Positions 63,570 through 64,000 of a stretch of 64,000 bases of DNA are shown here, one piece after another. The DNA lies in contig NZ_ATVT01000005.1 of the NCBI RefSeq assembly GCF_000420865.1, forward strand, positions 1-64,000, written 5' to 3'. The notes under the pieces are model-generated. The model saw only the letters and a program-made list of their open reading frames with translations, searched no databases and had not been told where the DNA came from. How positions within the stretch are numbered: position 1 is the first letter of the stretch; each line of letters starts with the position of its first letter. This stretch comes from Butyrivibrio sp. XPD2006 (lineage in GTDB: Bacteria; Bacillota; Clostridia; Lachnospirales; Lachnospiraceae). The translations under genes were made by a program, and so were the position numbers.

Positions 63570-64000
63570 TTACTTGTAGTTTGCTGCGTTGGACTTATCT
63601 ACAGGTGAGAAAGGAACCCATACATAGAGACCGTCTGAGGTAACACCCGTAACATCAGCAGCTGTGCCTTTCTTGGCGATGGCGATGGCTGTTTCTACGC
63701 AGGCAGCACCCTGAGCGCCGGCATCCTGAAGTACTGTGAACTGCATTCCGTTTGCAAGGATAGACTCACAGCCGGCAACTGTTGCATCGACTCCAACAAC
63801 CGGAACTGCCTGAGGATCCATGCCAAGCTCCTGCATTGCCTGAACTACGCCGAGTGCCATGTCGTCATTATTGCAGATAACGCAGTCATAAGGCTGGTTT
63901 GTCTTTAAGAAGAGTTTAAACTCATCGCAAGCTTTCTGAGTATTCCAGTAAGCTGTATCGTTAAACGCAAAGTTTACATTTACACCCTGCTGTTTGAAGT
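63570..64000 (-). CDS. Sugar ABC transporter substrate-binding protein, C-terminal part (cut by window edge)
   Basis: The frame is open from the right edge to a TAA at 63570-63572, showing about the last 142 residues. CNNDDMALGVVQAMQELGM followed by VPVVGVDATVAGCESILANGMQFTVLQDAGAQGAACVETAIAIAKKG is the hinge and pocket region of family 2 (galactose/ribose-type) binding proteins. The protein is probably secreted as a lipoprotein, but its N-terminus is outside the window. Confidence 0.88.
   Translation of the reverse strand, partial: FKQQGVNVNFAFNDTAYWNTQKACDEFKLFLKTNQPYDCVICNNDDMALGVVQAMQELGMDPQAVPVVGVDATVAGCESILANGMQFTVLQDAGAQGAACVETAIAIAKKGTAADVTGVTSDGLYVWVPFSPVDKSNAANYK

Overview
The window looks like chromosome from an anaerobic, low-to-mid GC Gram-positive bacterium of the Lachnospiraceae, most like Butyrivibrio or Pseudobutyrivibrio. 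This is inferred from strong AGGAGG ribosome sites, lipoprotein-anchored ABC binding proteins, LplB/YtcP-type sugar permeases with a YesM/YesN two-component pair, and DUF4173 and YozG/DUF2975 genes. No rRNA, tRNA, CRISPR array or prophage was seen. A transposase remnant runs off the left edge and a sugar-binding protein runs off the right edge.

Layout. 1-0.8 kb: transposase tail, terminator and a run of four palindromic repeats. 0.8-4.6 kb: metY, a fused NMN-adenylyltransferase/nicotinate phosphoribosyltransferase and nadE. 4.6-11.1 kb: aldo/keto reductase, DUF2130 protein, MATE pump and a polar amino acid ABC importer. 11.1-16.6 kb: DUF4173, HTH and DUF2975 genes, then a large sensor-EAL protein. 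16.7-44.4 kb: a sulfur-related island. 44.4-47.9 kb: ZIP transporter, HAD phosphatase, LarE-like and ApbE-like genes. 47.9-54.4 kb: YesMN two-component system and a sugar ABC importer. 54.5-64 kb: UvrD-like helicase, a propeller-like protein, a small membrane protein, a beta-helix lipoprotein, an MFS transporter, a membrane-bound spermidine-synthase-like protein and a partial sugar-binding protein.

The most interesting part is 16.7-41.5 kb. Five transcription units there each start with the same kind of site: an inverted repeat ACTTATA-N6-TATAAGT (best copies) placed 31-33 bp upstream of a -10 box. Unit A has an amino acid binding protein, two GNAT acetyltransferases, three proteins of the glutathionyl-hydroquinone reductase (Xi GST) fold and a YezD protein. 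Unit B has an SsuABC-like importer followed by NifB-, NifH-, NifD-, NifK- and NifX-like genes and an unknown repeat protein. Unit C has the permease and ATPase that unit A lacks, a fourth GST-like protein, an M20 peptidase and a divergent cysteine synthase. Unit D has cysteine synthase, a MalY/PatB C-S lyase and a MetB-family enzyme. Unit E is an SGNH hydrolase. A LysR regulator and a MetQNI methionine importer follow. My reading is a co-regulated system for taking sulfur from organic sulfur compounds without oxygen, with a nitrogenase-like reductase (related in layout to methylthio-alkane reductase clusters) at its centre. The substrate and the role of the GST-like proteins are unknown.

Two repeat families are also scattered in the window: hairpins with the core CTGAAACGTCCCC that sit mainly at gene 3' ends, and the four TTTTCTAC...GTAGAAAA palindromes near the left edge.
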